Shown piece by piece: positions 42,572 through 51,518 of a stretch of DNA of 64,000 nt (position 1 is its first letter; every line of letters begins with the position of its first letter). Source of the stretch: Bacillota bacterium. Lineage in GTDB: Bacteria > Bacillota > Clostridia > Lachnospirales > Lachnospiraceae. The stretch spans positions 16,123 through 80,122 of the forward strand of contig JAEWAK010000057.1 in assembly GCA_023391695.1 (NCBI GenBank), written 5' to 3'. A model generated the notes under the pieces. It was not told the origin of the DNA, did not search any database, and was given only the letters and a program-made list of their open reading frames with translations. The position numbers were made by a program, and so were the translations under genes.

Positions 42572-42772
42572 TTAACCCAAAATGCCGTAATCTACGATTT
42601 TGATACCTAGCCAGGCCAGGTTGGTAACCGCATCCGGTTTTCTGCCTTCCACTGCATAGATGGCATGGCATCCGGCCGGAGATGTAGGAATCCTTAAAAA
42701 AATTGTAGGATCAAAATTGCAGGGTTTCGAACACCCTAGGATTTTTCTTTTGTGTAAGGTAATTATATAAAA
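42572..42772 (-). pseudogene. Degraded 3' end of an unidentified gene
   Basis: The minus strand carries an open stretch of 66 codons with no start, bounded upstream by a TGA (42773-42775), ending in TAA (42572-42574). The last about 49 residues look like real protein, including the pieces PTSPAGCHAIYAVEGRKPDA and TNLAWLGIKIVDYGILG, while the first part looks random. I read it as the C-terminal remnant of a gene lost by deletion. I do not recognise the family. Confidence 0.45.
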
Positions 42773-42775
42773 TCA

Positions 42776-43052
42776 GGGAATAAATATCAATAGTAAATTA
42801 TGTTAACCATTTTTTTACCATGCTTATAAATACAGCATAATAAATAATTTATTTCTAGCCCGAAAGTTCCTGTCATTAATATTTTCAAAACAGAAAGAGA
42901 ATACTATTTAGAGGTAATTAGGGATTGAAAAATATAATGTATTATCAATCCCTGTCTTGAGACAGTATCCGAAACAAAGTTTTTGGATATGCTATTGGAG
43001 CCGGGTTGGAAGAAAACTTCTTTTAACCTTATGGGCAGAAATGAGGTGTAAA
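42776..43052. other. AT-rich gap
   Basis: This stretch has no coding potential that I can support. A possible promoter for the next gene cannot be placed with confidence. The upstream continuation of the next frame (42957-43052) lacks a ribosome-binding site and codon bias and is not counted as coding. Confidence 0.4.
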
Positions 43053-43481
43053 ATGGATGGAAATACGGAATTACTAAATTATATTTACCAAAACTCCCAG
43101 ATGGGAATAAAAACGATTGAACAACTGCTGGATATCGTTGAAGATAAGGAGTTCACCATGCATTTGCAGACGCAGCTTGAGGAATATAAAAAACTGAATC
43201 AGGCTGCAATTCAAATGTTACAGGAGCGGGGGCATGAGGAAAAAGAAATTGGTAATATGGAAAAAATATCAGCCTATATATCAATTAACATGAAAACTCT
43301 GACCGATAAAACCCCTTCCCATATTTCAGAAATGTTGATACAGGGAAGTACCATGGGAACCATTGATGCGTCGAAAAACATTAAAAAATACGCAAGTGCA
43401 GACAGCAGTATATTAAAATTAGCCGAAAAACTCCTTAAAACCGAAGAGGATAATATTGAACAACTGAAGAAATTCCTATAG
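43053..43481 (+). CDS. Small helical protein, ferritin-like in appearance, function unknown
   Basis: The 142-residue protein is predicted mostly helical, with four stretches that could form a four-helix bundle as in DUF2383-like proteins; conserved-looking parts are ELLNYIYQNSQMGIKTIEQL and HISEMLIQGSTMGTID. No metal-binding EXXH pair was seen, so iron storage is not claimed. The ATG at 43053 follows GAGGTG at good spacing; the longer frame from 42957 is rejected. Confidence 0.6.
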   Translation: MDGNTELLNYIYQNSQMGIKTIEQLLDIVEDKEFTMHLQTQLEEYKKLNQAAIQMLQERGHEEKEIGNMEKISAYISINMKTLTDKTPSHISEMLIQGSTMGTIDASKNIKKYASADSSILKLAEKLLKTEEDNIEQLKKFL

Positions 43482-43807
43482 GAAGGGACCCGGGTATCCG
43501 CAGGTATACTGCAATGAAAATGGCAGGCATAAGTGCTTTAAAAACATAATCCCGATGAGACTTATTAGAAAGGGATTCCTGCGGCCCCGCTTTAAGATGA
43601 ATTCTGAAATTTAAAAAGTTACTCTAATGTAGTGATATGATATATAAAATGACATATAAATATTTACAGAAATCCATATAAATGACATAATATGATATAT
43701 CAAATTCAGGACTCTGTATGATTTTGTATCCCGGGCAAAAAGCGGTTTCAGGTATACTGTGCCTGGGATGCTTAGGATATCAATTACCGAAAATAAGGAG
43801 AATAAGT
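43482..43807. other. Gap before the alpha-mannosidase gene
   Basis: A CCGCAGG/CCTGCGG pair (43498-43504 with 43578-43584) encloses the first part. The second part (43620-43715) has repeated ATGACATA and ATATGATATAT motifs, which may belong to the promoter region. No gene was found; the mannosidase frame extends back to 43718 but its true start is later. Confidence 0.4.
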
Positions 43808-46800
43808 ATGCTGAATGAGAAACAGATTGACAAAATGTTAGTTAAGCTAAAGAGATTTGAGAATACCATAGCACCGATGATGTTTGAAAAAATTGATGAA
43901 GTAAAAGTAGATATGTTTCCGACGGGGGAGCAATATCATGACATACCAAATAGCAGCGGTTTTGTACCCTGTAACAGAGGGGATAAATGGGGAGGCGAGG
44001 GCACCTATTGCTGGTTTAAGGGACAGTATACAGTACCTGAAAAATACGATGGACAGACCCTGTTTCTTTATCCTAAAATAGAAGGTTATGAAGCCCTTTT
44101 ATGGGTAAACGGGGTGCCTTTTGGTACTTTTTGTACGAAGATTGTCATTACAGGCCATGGAAATCATTACTGTGACCTGTTAAAGCAAAACGCAAAGTCC
44201 GGCGAAAGAATCGACTTAGCCCTGGAATATTATGCCGGGCATTATGTAATGGGTTGCGAACCATTTGCGGAAGATCCCAGAATTGTCTATGATTTCACAT
44301 TCGATTCCGTGGATATATGCCTAAAGAATAACAGCATATGTGACTTTTATTTTGATTTAAGGACTCTGAATCAGCTGGTAGATGTCCTGGACCGGAACAG
44401 TTTCCGCCGGGCCGATGTTATCAATACCCTTGAGCGAGTGCATGAGATATTATATTATTCCTATGACGATATCGATAAAGAAACCTTTATGGAAGCATTA
44501 AGCCAGGCCGGTAAGCTGCTTAAAGAAAAGCTTATACAGACAAACTCGGCAACAGCACCCTATGCCGGGTTTATCGGACATTCCCATATGGATACCGCGT
44601 GGCTCTGGCATAAAGGGGAAACTATCAAAAAATGTGCAAGAACCTATTCCAATCAGACCAGTTTAATGGAACAGTATCCGGAATATAAGTTCATACAAAG
44701 TTCCGCTTATCACAGTGAGGTAATCCGCAGGCATTATCCGAAGCTGTTTGAAAGGCTTGTAAAAAAGGTGGAAGAAGGAAGATACGAACCAAACGGCGGT
44801 GTCTGGATTGAATGCGACTGCAATATACCCAGCGGGGAATCCATGATACGGCAATTTATATGGGGCCAGCGTTTTACCCGTAAGTATTTTAATTATACGG
44901 CAGATGCCTTCTGGCTCCCGGATACCTTCGGCTACAGTTCCTCCATTCCGCAGATTATGAAAGGCTGCGGCGTTGAGTATTTCCTTACGACGAAAATGGC
45001 CTGGAATGATACCAACAGTTTCCCTTATGATACGTTTTACTGGCAGGGACTGGACGGAACCAGGGTTTTGACCCATTTAAACAAGACCCATATATGGCCG
45101 GATGCTGAGGCTTTGATGGAATATGTGGTAGCGGGAAAGGATTCCATTAAGGAAAAAACGGTTTCCAACATGCGGTTATTGTCCTATGGCTTTGGAGACG
45201 GCGGCGGCGGTCCCCAATTTGAAATGATTGAGATGTCAAGAAGGCTTACGGATCTGGAAGGCCTTCCGAAAACCAGCCATACAACCGTAAGCGGATTCAT
45301 GAAGAAACTGGAAGAGACGGTAGTTAACCCTTCTGTGTATGCCGGTGAATTATACCTGGAATTGCACAGGGGTACACTGACAAACCAGCACACCATCAAA
45401 CGCAATAACCGGCTGGCTGAAATTAACCTGAGAAATCTGGAATATTTAACGGTGAGGGAGGCGGTTGAAAACAAGATAACGGCATCCCAGGAGCAAATCC
45501 GTCCCCTGATGGAAACCTTACTGGTCAACCAGTTCCATGATATCCTGCCGGGTACCTCCATACCAAGGGTTCATGAGGAATCCATTAATGAAACAACGGA
45601 ATTGATCAAACAATCTGCCGGTTACATACGGGATAAGATAAAAGCAGAACCTAAAAGTAATGTGGTCTCTGTTCTGAATACCCTTTCCTTTGAAAGAAAG
45701 GATAGCATTTACCTGGATTATGCAGAGGGATATAAGGTAAATGGGGATTACAAACAGCAGATTACTGCTGACCTCCACGGGAATAAAAAATTGGCGGTAA
45801 CGGGAGCCGTAATACCTGCTTTTTCTTCCGCAGTCTTTCAATTTATAAAAGGAACGCCCGAAGCAGGATCCGCCTTTGAGTTAAAGGGAGAGGAATTAAC
45901 TACGCCTTACGCGAAAGTAACCTTTGACGAAAGAGGTTTTATCCGGTCTTTCATAGACCGGACCGTTAACCGGGAATTAAGAGGGGAAGGTTATGCCCTG
46001 AATACTTTCCTTATGGCTGAAGATGTGCCGAATGCCTGGGATAACTGGGATATCGATGCGGATCTTGAGTTCAAGTTTAAGGATACGGCAGTTTTATTAA
46101 ACCGCCAGGTGATATCCGACGGACCGGTGGAACTAAGAATCCGGAGTGAATACCGTATCAGTGAAAAATCTACTATAAAACAGGATATGATTTTTTATGC
46201 CGAAAGCCCGGAGGTCAGGTTTGAAACCATTATGAACTGGCAGGATGACCATAGATTTTTAAAGACAGCTTTCGATACCACCATATTCTCGGACTTTGCA
46301 AGACAGGAAGTACAGTTTGGTTATATCAAAAGGCCTACGACCCGGAATACGGCGGAAGAAAAGGCAAAATTTGAAGTATCCAACCATAAATATTCGGACC
46401 TTTCGGAAAATAAGTATGGGGTTGCGATCTTAAACGATTGTAAGTACGGTATATCCGTAAAGGATTCCCAAATGCGGCTTTCCCTCCATAAAGGCGGGTG
46501 CAGACCGGATTACAGGGGGGATAAAGGGATCCATGAATGCACCTATTCTTTCTATCCCCATAAGGAAGGATTTGGAGCCGACTCCGTAATCAGGCCGGCT
46601 TACGAGTTAAATTATAAGCCCATCGTTGCAGCAGGGGAATGGAAAAAGGCTTCATTTGCCGAAGTTGACCGGAGCAATATTATAATAGAAGCGGTGAAAC
46701 CCTGCGAAGAGGAAGAAAAGGCCTATATCCTGAGGCTGTATGAGGCGGAAGGAACTTATACCAATACCGCCCTGACCTTAAACGGTGATATAAAAGAGGC

Positions 46801-46909
46801 GGCATTGACAAATATGCTGGAAGAGACCATTGAGACATTACCGGATGCCGGCCGCATCAATCTGGTATTTAAACCTTTTGAAATAAAGACGGTTAAGATT
46901 ATATATTAA
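43808..46909 (+). CDS. GH38 family alpha-mannosidase
   Basis: This cytoplasmic retaining enzyme removes alpha-linked mannose. The 1033-residue protein has the GH38 metal site GHSHMDTAWLWHKGE (His260 and Asp262 region) and the nucleophile Asp372 in FWLPDTFGYSSSIPQ, followed by the middle domain and large C-terminal beta domains. The frame is open from 43718, but the ATG at 43808 follows AAGGAG and gives the standard MLNEKQIDKML start. It is separate from the isomerase operon, yet the AraC regulator and these genes form one block, suggesting use of mannose-containing glycans. Confidence 0.92.
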   Translation: MLNEKQIDKMLVKLKRFENTIAPMMFEKIDEVKVDMFPTGEQYHDIPNSSGFVPCNRGDKWGGEGTYCWFKGQYTVPEKYDGQTLFLYPKIEGYEALLWVNGVPFGTFCTKIVITGHGNHYCDLLKQNAKSGERIDLALEYYAGHYVMGCEPFAEDPRIVYDFTFDSVDICLKNNSICDFYFDLRTLNQLVDVLDRNSFRRADVINTLERVHEILYYSYDDIDKETFMEALSQAGKLLKEKLIQTNSATAPYAGFIGHSHMDTAWLWHKGETIKKCARTYSNQTSLMEQYPEYKFIQSSAYHSEVIRRHYPKLFERLVKKVEEGRYEPNGGVWIECDCNIPSGESMIRQFIWGQRFTRKYFNYTADAFWLPDTFGYSSSIPQIMKGCGVEYFLTTKMAWNDTNSFPYDTFYWQGLDGTRVLTHLNKTHIWPDAEALMEYVVAGKDSIKEKTVSNMRLLSYGFGDGGGGPQFEMIEMSRRLTDLEGLPKTSHTTVSGFMKKLEETVVNPSVYAGELYLELHRGTLTNQHTIKRNNRLAEINLRNLEYLTVREAVENKITASQEQIRPLMETLLVNQFHDILPGTSIPRVHEESINETTELIKQSAGYIRDKIKAEPKSNVVSVLNTLSFERKDSIYLDYAEGYKVNGDYKQQITADLHGNKKLAVTGAVIPAFSSAVFQFIKGTPEAGSAFELKGEELTTPYAKVTFDERGFIRSFIDRTVNRELRGEGYALNTFLMAEDVPNAWDNWDIDADLEFKFKDTAVLLNRQVISDGPVELRIRSEYRISEKSTIKQDMIFYAESPEVRFETIMNWQDDHRFLKTAFDTTIFSDFARQEVQFGYIKRPTTRNTAEEKAKFEVSNHKYSDLSENKYGVAILNDCKYGISVKDSQMRLSLHKGGCRPDYRGDKGIHECTYSFYPHKEGFGADSVIRPAYELNYKPIVAAGEWKKASFAEVDRSNIIIEAVKPCEEEEKAYILRLYEAEGTYTNTALTLNGDIKEAALTNMLEETIETLPDAGRINLVFKPFEIKTVKIIY

Positions 46910-46977
46910 ATTACCGGGTACGCAGAGGCTGCTGAAAACAGAAGCTCCGGCAATAATGTTATAAAAACCGGAGAATG

Positions 46978-47032
46978 TAGCCTATCCAGGAAATCCCCCG
47001 TCGAGTCGGCGGGAGTCCTGTTTATTTGGCTA
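46978..47032. repeat. Palindromic intergenic element
   Basis: TAGCC and GGCTA mark the two ends; inside, AGGA pairs with TCCT and CCCGTCG with CGGCGGG, so the whole 55-base element can fold into one imperfect hairpin. A degenerate copy lies at 41484-41545. A separate CTCCGG/CCGGAG hairpin (46945-46973) precedes it. Confidence 0.55.
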
Positions 47033-47065
47033 TGAAGGAAAACGAAATACGGAATAGGATATATT

Positions 47066-47104
47066 AAGGGAAGCCGGGATAATAAATCCTGCAGCTTCCC
47101 TTTT
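47066..47104 (+). terminator. Terminator of the mannosidase transcript
   Basis: AAGGGAAGC (47066-47074) pairs with GCTTCCCTT (47094-47102), with an inner GGAT/ATCC pair, followed by four T residues. Confidence 0.65.
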
Positions 47105-47198
47105 CCCATATTTAAACCCACCCATGAATATCCCTCCGGATGGATTAAGATAAATATGACATACTGACGTCAGATTATACATGATAAAATAGTATTGC

Positions 47199-47270
47199 CT
47201 ATCGGAACTTGGGTTTCAAAGTCCTGATAAAAGGCGGAATTTTTACCGTCGTGCATCCGACAATAGAAAT
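47199..47270 (+). repeat. Dispersed intergenic repeat, copy 3
   Basis: The stretch reads TATCGGAA ... GATAAAAGGCGG ... TTTTTACCGTCGTGCATCCGACAATAG. It matches copy 1 (31.05 kb) in the same orientation and copy 2 (39.3 kb) in reverse. It ends 20 bases before the next gene and directly precedes its ribosome-binding site. A TGATAAAAT -10-like string lies at 47183-47191, just before the repeat. Confidence 0.6.
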
Positions 47271-47290
47271 AGAAAAGGAGTAGTGAAGAA

Positions 47291-47944
47291 ATGAATAAGG
47301 TTGACTATAAGAAAGAGGATAAGGATTTATACCAGCCAAAAACAGAACCGTCTGAAATATTTGTACCTGCTATGAATTTTATTATGATTGACGGAAAGGG
47401 AGATCCCAATACAAAGGGCGGTGAATATGAAAAGGCATTGGAATTACTGTATGCTTTGACCTTTACCATTAAAATGAGTGTAAAAAGCGGGAGGGAACCC
47501 GAAGGATATTTCGAATATGCGGTACCGCCCCTGGAAGGACTCTGGTGGATGGAAGAAGATAATTGTATGGACTTTACCAGAAAGGATAAATATTGCTGGA
47601 CTTCCATGATCAGGCAGCCGGGATTTGTAACGGAGGAAGTATTTGGGTGGGCTTGCGGGGAAGTCAGCAGGAAAAAACCGGATTTGGACATAAAAAAAGC
47701 AAGGCTTCGGACCTATGAGGAAGGTTTCTGCGTCCAGCTCATGCATATAGGGTCTTTTGATGAGGAAACCCGTTCTGTTAAAAAGATTGATGTCTATGTA
47801 AAAGAACATGATCTAAAAAATGATATTTCGGCTGTCCTTCCGGACGGGAATATACGGAGGCACCACGAAATTTATCTGTCCGATCCCAGAAAGGCAAAAC
47901 CGGAAAACCTGAAAACGGTAATCCGGCACCCTGTACGCAAGTAA
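47291..47944 (+). CDS. GyrI-like small-molecule-binding domain protein
   Basis: The 217-residue protein resembles stand-alone GyrI-like proteins (COG4832 type): PAMNFIMIDGKGDPN near the N-terminus, then KALELLYALTFTIKMS and PLEGLWWMEED, and near the end GFCVQLMHIGSFDEE and HHEIYLSDPRKAKPE. Such proteins bind or hydrolyse hydrophobic small compounds, or act as sensors without DNA-binding domains. The ATG at 47291 follows AAAAGGAG. No partner gene is evident. Confidence 0.8.
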   Translation: MNKVDYKKEDKDLYQPKTEPSEIFVPAMNFIMIDGKGDPNTKGGEYEKALELLYALTFTIKMSVKSGREPEGYFEYAVPPLEGLWWMEEDNCMDFTRKDKYCWTSMIRQPGFVTEEVFGWACGEVSRKKPDLDIKKARLRTYEEGFCVQLMHIGSFDEETRSVKKIDVYVKEHDLKNDISAVLPDGNIRRHHEIYLSDPRKAKPENLKTVIRHPVRK

Positions 47945-48215
47945 ACACCAAAGCTGCGTTTTTCTCAATAGCAGACTGTTTTCATCCATCCAGGCTGAAA
48001 ATAGTCTGCTATAATCTGCTCTTGCTCCCGCATAAGTCTCCCTAATGCACGTATACGCTCTCATGGAACCGAGGCATATTCATTTATATTCCAGTATTAA
48101 TTATTTTATATTGCGCAAATTAAAGATAGATGTAATATCCGTTTGGAGTACTTACTTTAACTGAATTCGGTATAATATTTACCCGGAGTATTCGATTAAT
48201 TATCAAACAATCCCA
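47945..48215. other. Gap without recognisable genes
   Basis: I see a short AGCAGACT ... AGTCTGCT inverted repeat (about 47970-48011) that may end the upstream gene, and otherwise no structure. Confidence 0.35.
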
Positions 48216-48337
48216 GGGCGTGACTGAAAACTCATTACACCGTTTTGAACGCCCCACTTTGCGGAATACTGCGTTGCGATTTTGGGAACGCAAAGCGGAA
48301 CATTCAGCCTGGGACAAGCAGTTTTCAGACACACCCC
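48216..48337. mobile_element. MITE-like element with imperfect terminal inverted repeats
   Basis: The ends GGGCGTGACTGAAAACT (48216-48232) and AGTTTTCAGACACACCCC (48320-48337) are inverted copies of each other with few mismatches. The 122-base element has no coding capacity and contains a TGCGTT/AACGCA hairpin and CTTTGCGGAA/GCAAAGCGGAA repeats. Ends of this type recur in insertion sequences, so a small non-autonomous element or an IS scar is likely. No target duplication was confirmed. Confidence 0.4.
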
Positions 48338-48421
48338 AATCAGAAAATATAGATTTTTAACTATAATTATTTTAGACTAAAATACGAAAAGATATGCGGG
48401 AAGTAATTATTGGAGGAGAGA

Positions 48422-48691
48422 ATGGAAGAATTATTTGTAAAAACAAAAGACGGCAATGTGAAGATCGATGACAGTATAGTCAAAAAATATGATTTGAAAA
48501 AGGGAACCCTGTCTCCTTTTACCCAGAGCCATATCGTGGATAAAAACGGTGATTTTACAAGGGAGGACCCGCCCGGGGAATTAGTTTCCCTCAATCAGGG
48601 AGACGATGAAATTGAAGAAATGGAAAACGGTCTGCTGTTATCAACCTCAGAAATGCTTGATATAGCACAGGGAGTGGATTCGGATATATAA
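48422..48691 (+). CDS. Small acidic protein of unknown function
   Basis: The 89-residue protein is acidic, without signal peptide or membrane segment. I do not recognise it. Support comes from the strong ribosome-binding site (GGAGGA, 48412-48417) before the ATG at 48422 and from a terminator-like hairpin after it. The N-terminal part (VKTKDGNVKIDDSIVKKYDL) looks like a small beta domain, and the C-terminal third is Glu-rich. Confidence 0.55.
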   Translation: MEELFVKTKDGNVKIDDSIVKKYDLKKGTLSPFTQSHIVDKNGDFTREDPPGELVSLNQGDDEIEEMENGLLLSTSEMLDIAQGVDSDI

Positions 48692-48739
48692 GCATTGGAA
48701 CCTTTTTTTCTTAACCGGCAGTTAAATATTATTCTTGAC

Positions 48740-48789
48740 AAATGGCAGCCAATTACCGATAATTTGTATATAGTTAGGTGCCATTTTTT
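48740..48789 (+). terminator. Terminator-like hairpin after the small acidic protein gene
   Basis: AAATGGCA (48740-48747) pairs with TGCCATTT (48779-48786) ahead of six T residues. An alternative pairing, GCAGCCA with TGGCTGC, overlaps it, so two exclusive folds are possible. Confidence 0.5.
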
Positions 48790-48932
48790 GGCTGCAATAC
48801 GGAATGTCCCGGTTTTTATCCGACGGATACTTGCATTTATTACCGGTACAATCTATAATAGTAATAGGGCGCTTATACGGAAAAAGTATATCGGTTTCAT
48901 TTGAATCAAATTAAGTCAGACAGGAGTCGGTA

Positions 48933-50138
48933 ATGAAGAAAAAGAGATTGAAATATGCGGCTGTTCTATTAATGTCAGTAATTTTAATTGACGGATGCAG
49001 TTCTAAATCAGCCGGCAGTTATTACAAGGAAGGGCTGGATTACTTTAACAGCGGCAATTATGAAAAAGCGGAAGCCAGTCTTTCACAAGCTTTAAAAATC
49101 AACGGGGAACGTGCAGATTATTATATTGATTATGCCATGACAAAGATACAACTGGGCAAATATGAAGATGCTATCCAATATTTTGACCGGGCTATTTTAG
49201 ATAAAGATAACAGTATAGTAAATAAAAATAATAAATCCGCCTACCGTGGAAAAGGCATCGCTTATTATAAATCTCATAATTATAATAAGGCCATTGAGCA
49301 GTTCGAAAAAGCACTGGCAGTTGATGCATTAAGGGATTTAAATATGGATATCTTATATTATAAAGCGGATTCCCAGGCAAAAGCAGGTCTTTTTGATAAG
49401 GCTGTTAAAACGTATACGGATATTTTAAAGGAAAAACCATCGGATGCATATATCTACTACAGCAGGGCATATGCCTACCGGATGCAGGGCAGTTACGATA
49501 AAAGCCTGGCAGATTATGATAAGGCAATTAAACTTGCCGGCAGCAATTATGATTATTATTTTGGAAAATATTTTCTGTTAATTGAAAAAGATGATAAAGA
49601 CGGTGCCGCTGCGGTACTTGATATGGCGGCAAACATAAAAGGAACGACCCAGGAAGATAATTTTAACCTGGCAAAAGTTCATTATTATATGGGTGATTAT
49701 GAGAATGCCCTGGTCGAATTCAGTGACGCATTCCGGAACGGGTTTGCGGAAGCCTATTTTTTTCTGGGCAGTATTTACGAACAGAAAGAAGATTATAAAA
49801 ATGCGGTAAATAATTATAACATGTACATTAACGAGGAAGCCAATATAACTTCCGCTGCCGTTTATAATCAGATAGCCTTTTGCGAGATCAAGCTTAAAAA
49901 TTATGAGGAAGCCCTGTCATATATCCAGACAGGCCTTAAATATAACGATATTGCGTATAACCGGTACTTACAGAGGAATCAGATCGTAGTTTATGAGAAT
50001 ATGGGTGATTTTGAAAATGCTTATACCCTTATGAAAGATTACCTGGCCGCATATCCGGAGGATGAAGACGCCCAGGCTGAAAGTGAATTTCTAGGGACGA
50101 GGCTGCCGGAGTCCAGTACACCCCATAAGGAAAAATGA
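48933..50138 (+). CDS. TPR-repeat lipoprotein
   Basis: The signal peptide ends in the lipobox IDGC (cysteine at about residue 22), so the 401-residue protein is anchored on the outside of the membrane. The rest consists of about nine tetratricopeptide repeats, for example YYKEGLDYFNSGNYEKAEAS and KGIAYYKSHNYNKAIEQFEK, which act in protein-protein contact. The ATG at 48933 follows CAGGAGT. The partner protein is unknown, and no secretion or cell-wall gene stands next to it. Confidence 0.85.
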   Translation: MKKKRLKYAAVLLMSVILIDGCSSKSAGSYYKEGLDYFNSGNYEKAEASLSQALKINGERADYYIDYAMTKIQLGKYEDAIQYFDRAILDKDNSIVNKNNKSAYRGKGIAYYKSHNYNKAIEQFEKALAVDALRDLNMDILYYKADSQAKAGLFDKAVKTYTDILKEKPSDAYIYYSRAYAYRMQGSYDKSLADYDKAIKLAGSNYDYYFGKYFLLIEKDDKDGAAAVLDMAANIKGTTQEDNFNLAKVHYYMGDYENALVEFSDAFRNGFAEAYFFLGSIYEQKEDYKNAVNNYNMYINEEANITSAAVYNQIAFCEIKLKNYEEALSYIQTGLKYNDIAYNRYLQRNQIVVYENMGDFENAYTLMKDYLAAYPEDEDAQAESEFLGTRLPESSTPHKEK

Positions 50139-50223
50139 AAAGGGGGCGGTCTCCAATTTAAGGTTACCTGAATCGCTTGAACCTGGAACGGCCGTATATG
50201 CAATAAATATTAGGAGGCTATAC

Positions 50224-51468
50224 ATGGGTGAAATGTATGAAATAAAGGAAAAAGAGGAACGGCTGATTCTGGTCGGAGTAGCGGTAAATGATGGGGATGA
50301 TACGGCAGAATCCGTCGATGAGCTGGAAGAACTGGCTAAAACGGCCGGTGCGGTAACTGTAGCAAAGGTGATACAAAACAGGGAAAATGTTCACCCCGGA
50401 ACTTATATCGGTAAAGGAAAAATAGAAGAAGTAAAAGAGCTTTTATATGAATTAAATGCTACCGGGGTGGTATGTGATGATGAGTTATCACCGGCCCAGT
50501 TAAAGAATCTGGAAGATGCCCTGGAAGCGAAAGTGATGGACCGGACCATCTTGATCCTGGATATCTTTGCCCAGCATGCAACTACCAAAGAAGGTAAAAT
50601 CCAGGTAGAGCTGGCCCAGTTAAGATACCGGGCCACCAGACTTGTAGGGATGCGCAATTCCATGTCCAGGCTGGGCGGCGGAATTGGAACCAGGGGACCG
50701 GGTGAAAAGAAGCTGGAAGTGGACCGGAGGTTAATCAGGGACCGGATATCCCAGCTTAACCGTGAACTGGCGGAGGTAAAGCAATACCGGGAAACATCAA
50801 GGGAATTAAGGAGTAAGGGTTACATACCCATAGCAGCCATTGTAGGTTATACCAATGCAGGTAAATCAACCCTGCTAAACCGTTTAACCAGTGCTGGGGT
50901 ATTGGAAGAAGATAAATTATTTGCCACCCTGGATCCCACCACAAGAAATTTAACCCTTCCGAGCGGCCAGCAGATATTGTTAACGGATACGGTAGGGTTT
51001 ATCAGAAAACTGCCCCACCATTTGATTGAAGCTTTCCGGAGTACCTTAGAGGAAGCAAAATACGCGGACATTATACTCCATGTAGTAGACAGCGCTAATC
51101 CGTCTGCCTATAAACAGATGCATGTGGTATATGAAACTTTGGAGCAGTTAGGGGTAAAGGATAAACCTGTCATAACCGCTTTTAATAAACAGGATTTGCT
51201 GGAGACGGATTTAATTATCAAGGATTTTAAAGCGGATAAATCGGTAAAAATATCAGCAAAAGAAATGCAGGGTCTGGAGGAACTTCAGGAAATATTTGAA
51301 GAAATACTTCGTGAGCGTAAAATTCTGGTTGAAAGAATTTTTTCCTATCAGGATGCCGGTAAGATCCAGATTATCAGAAAATACGGACAGCTTTTGGAAG
51401 AGGAATACCAGGCAGAAGGGATTTTTGTAAAAGCCTATCTGCCTAAGGATATTTACAATCAGATATAA
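50224..51468 (+). CDS. hflX: Ribosome-associated GTPase HflX
   Basis: HflX rescues or splits stalled ribosomes under stress. The N-terminal HflX domain (with HPGTYIGKGKIEEV and GGIGTRGPGEKKLE) precedes a coiled linker and the GTPase domain with P-loop VGYTNAGKST (about 207-216), DTVGFI (G3) and NKQD (G4). The length of 414 residues is normal. The ATG at 50224 has a TTAGGAGG site. A strong terminator follows. Confidence 0.93.
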   Translation: MGEMYEIKEKEERLILVGVAVNDGDDTAESVDELEELAKTAGAVTVAKVIQNRENVHPGTYIGKGKIEEVKELLYELNATGVVCDDELSPAQLKNLEDALEAKVMDRTILILDIFAQHATTKEGKIQVELAQLRYRATRLVGMRNSMSRLGGGIGTRGPGEKKLEVDRRLIRDRISQLNRELAEVKQYRETSRELRSKGYIPIAAIVGYTNAGKSTLLNRLTSAGVLEEDKLFATLDPTTRNLTLPSGQQILLTDTVGFIRKLPHHLIEAFRSTLEEAKYADIILHVVDSANPSAYKQMHVVYETLEQLGVKDKPVITAFNKQDLLETDLIIKDFKADKSVKISAKEMQGLEELQEIFEEILRERKILVERIFSYQDAGKIQIIRKYGQLLEEEYQAEGIFVKAYLPKDIYNQI

Positions 51469-51474
51469 AGGGCA

Positions 51475-51518
51475 CCGGTAATAAGTTAACAATGATTTAT
51501 TACCGGCAGTCCTTTTTT
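51475..51518 (+). terminator. Terminator after hflX
   Basis: A perfect 10-bp stem, CCGGTAATAA/TTATTACCGG (51475-51484 with 51497-51506), is followed by six T residues. Confidence 0.88.

Noticed and set aside
43718..43807. Extended start of the alpha-mannosidase
   Set aside because: The ATG at 43808 has a strong ribosome-binding site and matches the family start; the 30 upstream codons do not look like protein.
46978..47032. Riboswitch
   Set aside because: The hairpin element lies after, not before, a gene and matches no riboswitch core I know; a similar degenerate copy elsewhere points to a repeat.
48695..48904. 69-codon plus-strand frame between the small acidic protein and TPR lipoprotein genes
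   Set aside because: It has no ribosome-binding site, overlaps a terminator-like hairpin and has no recognisable protein features.
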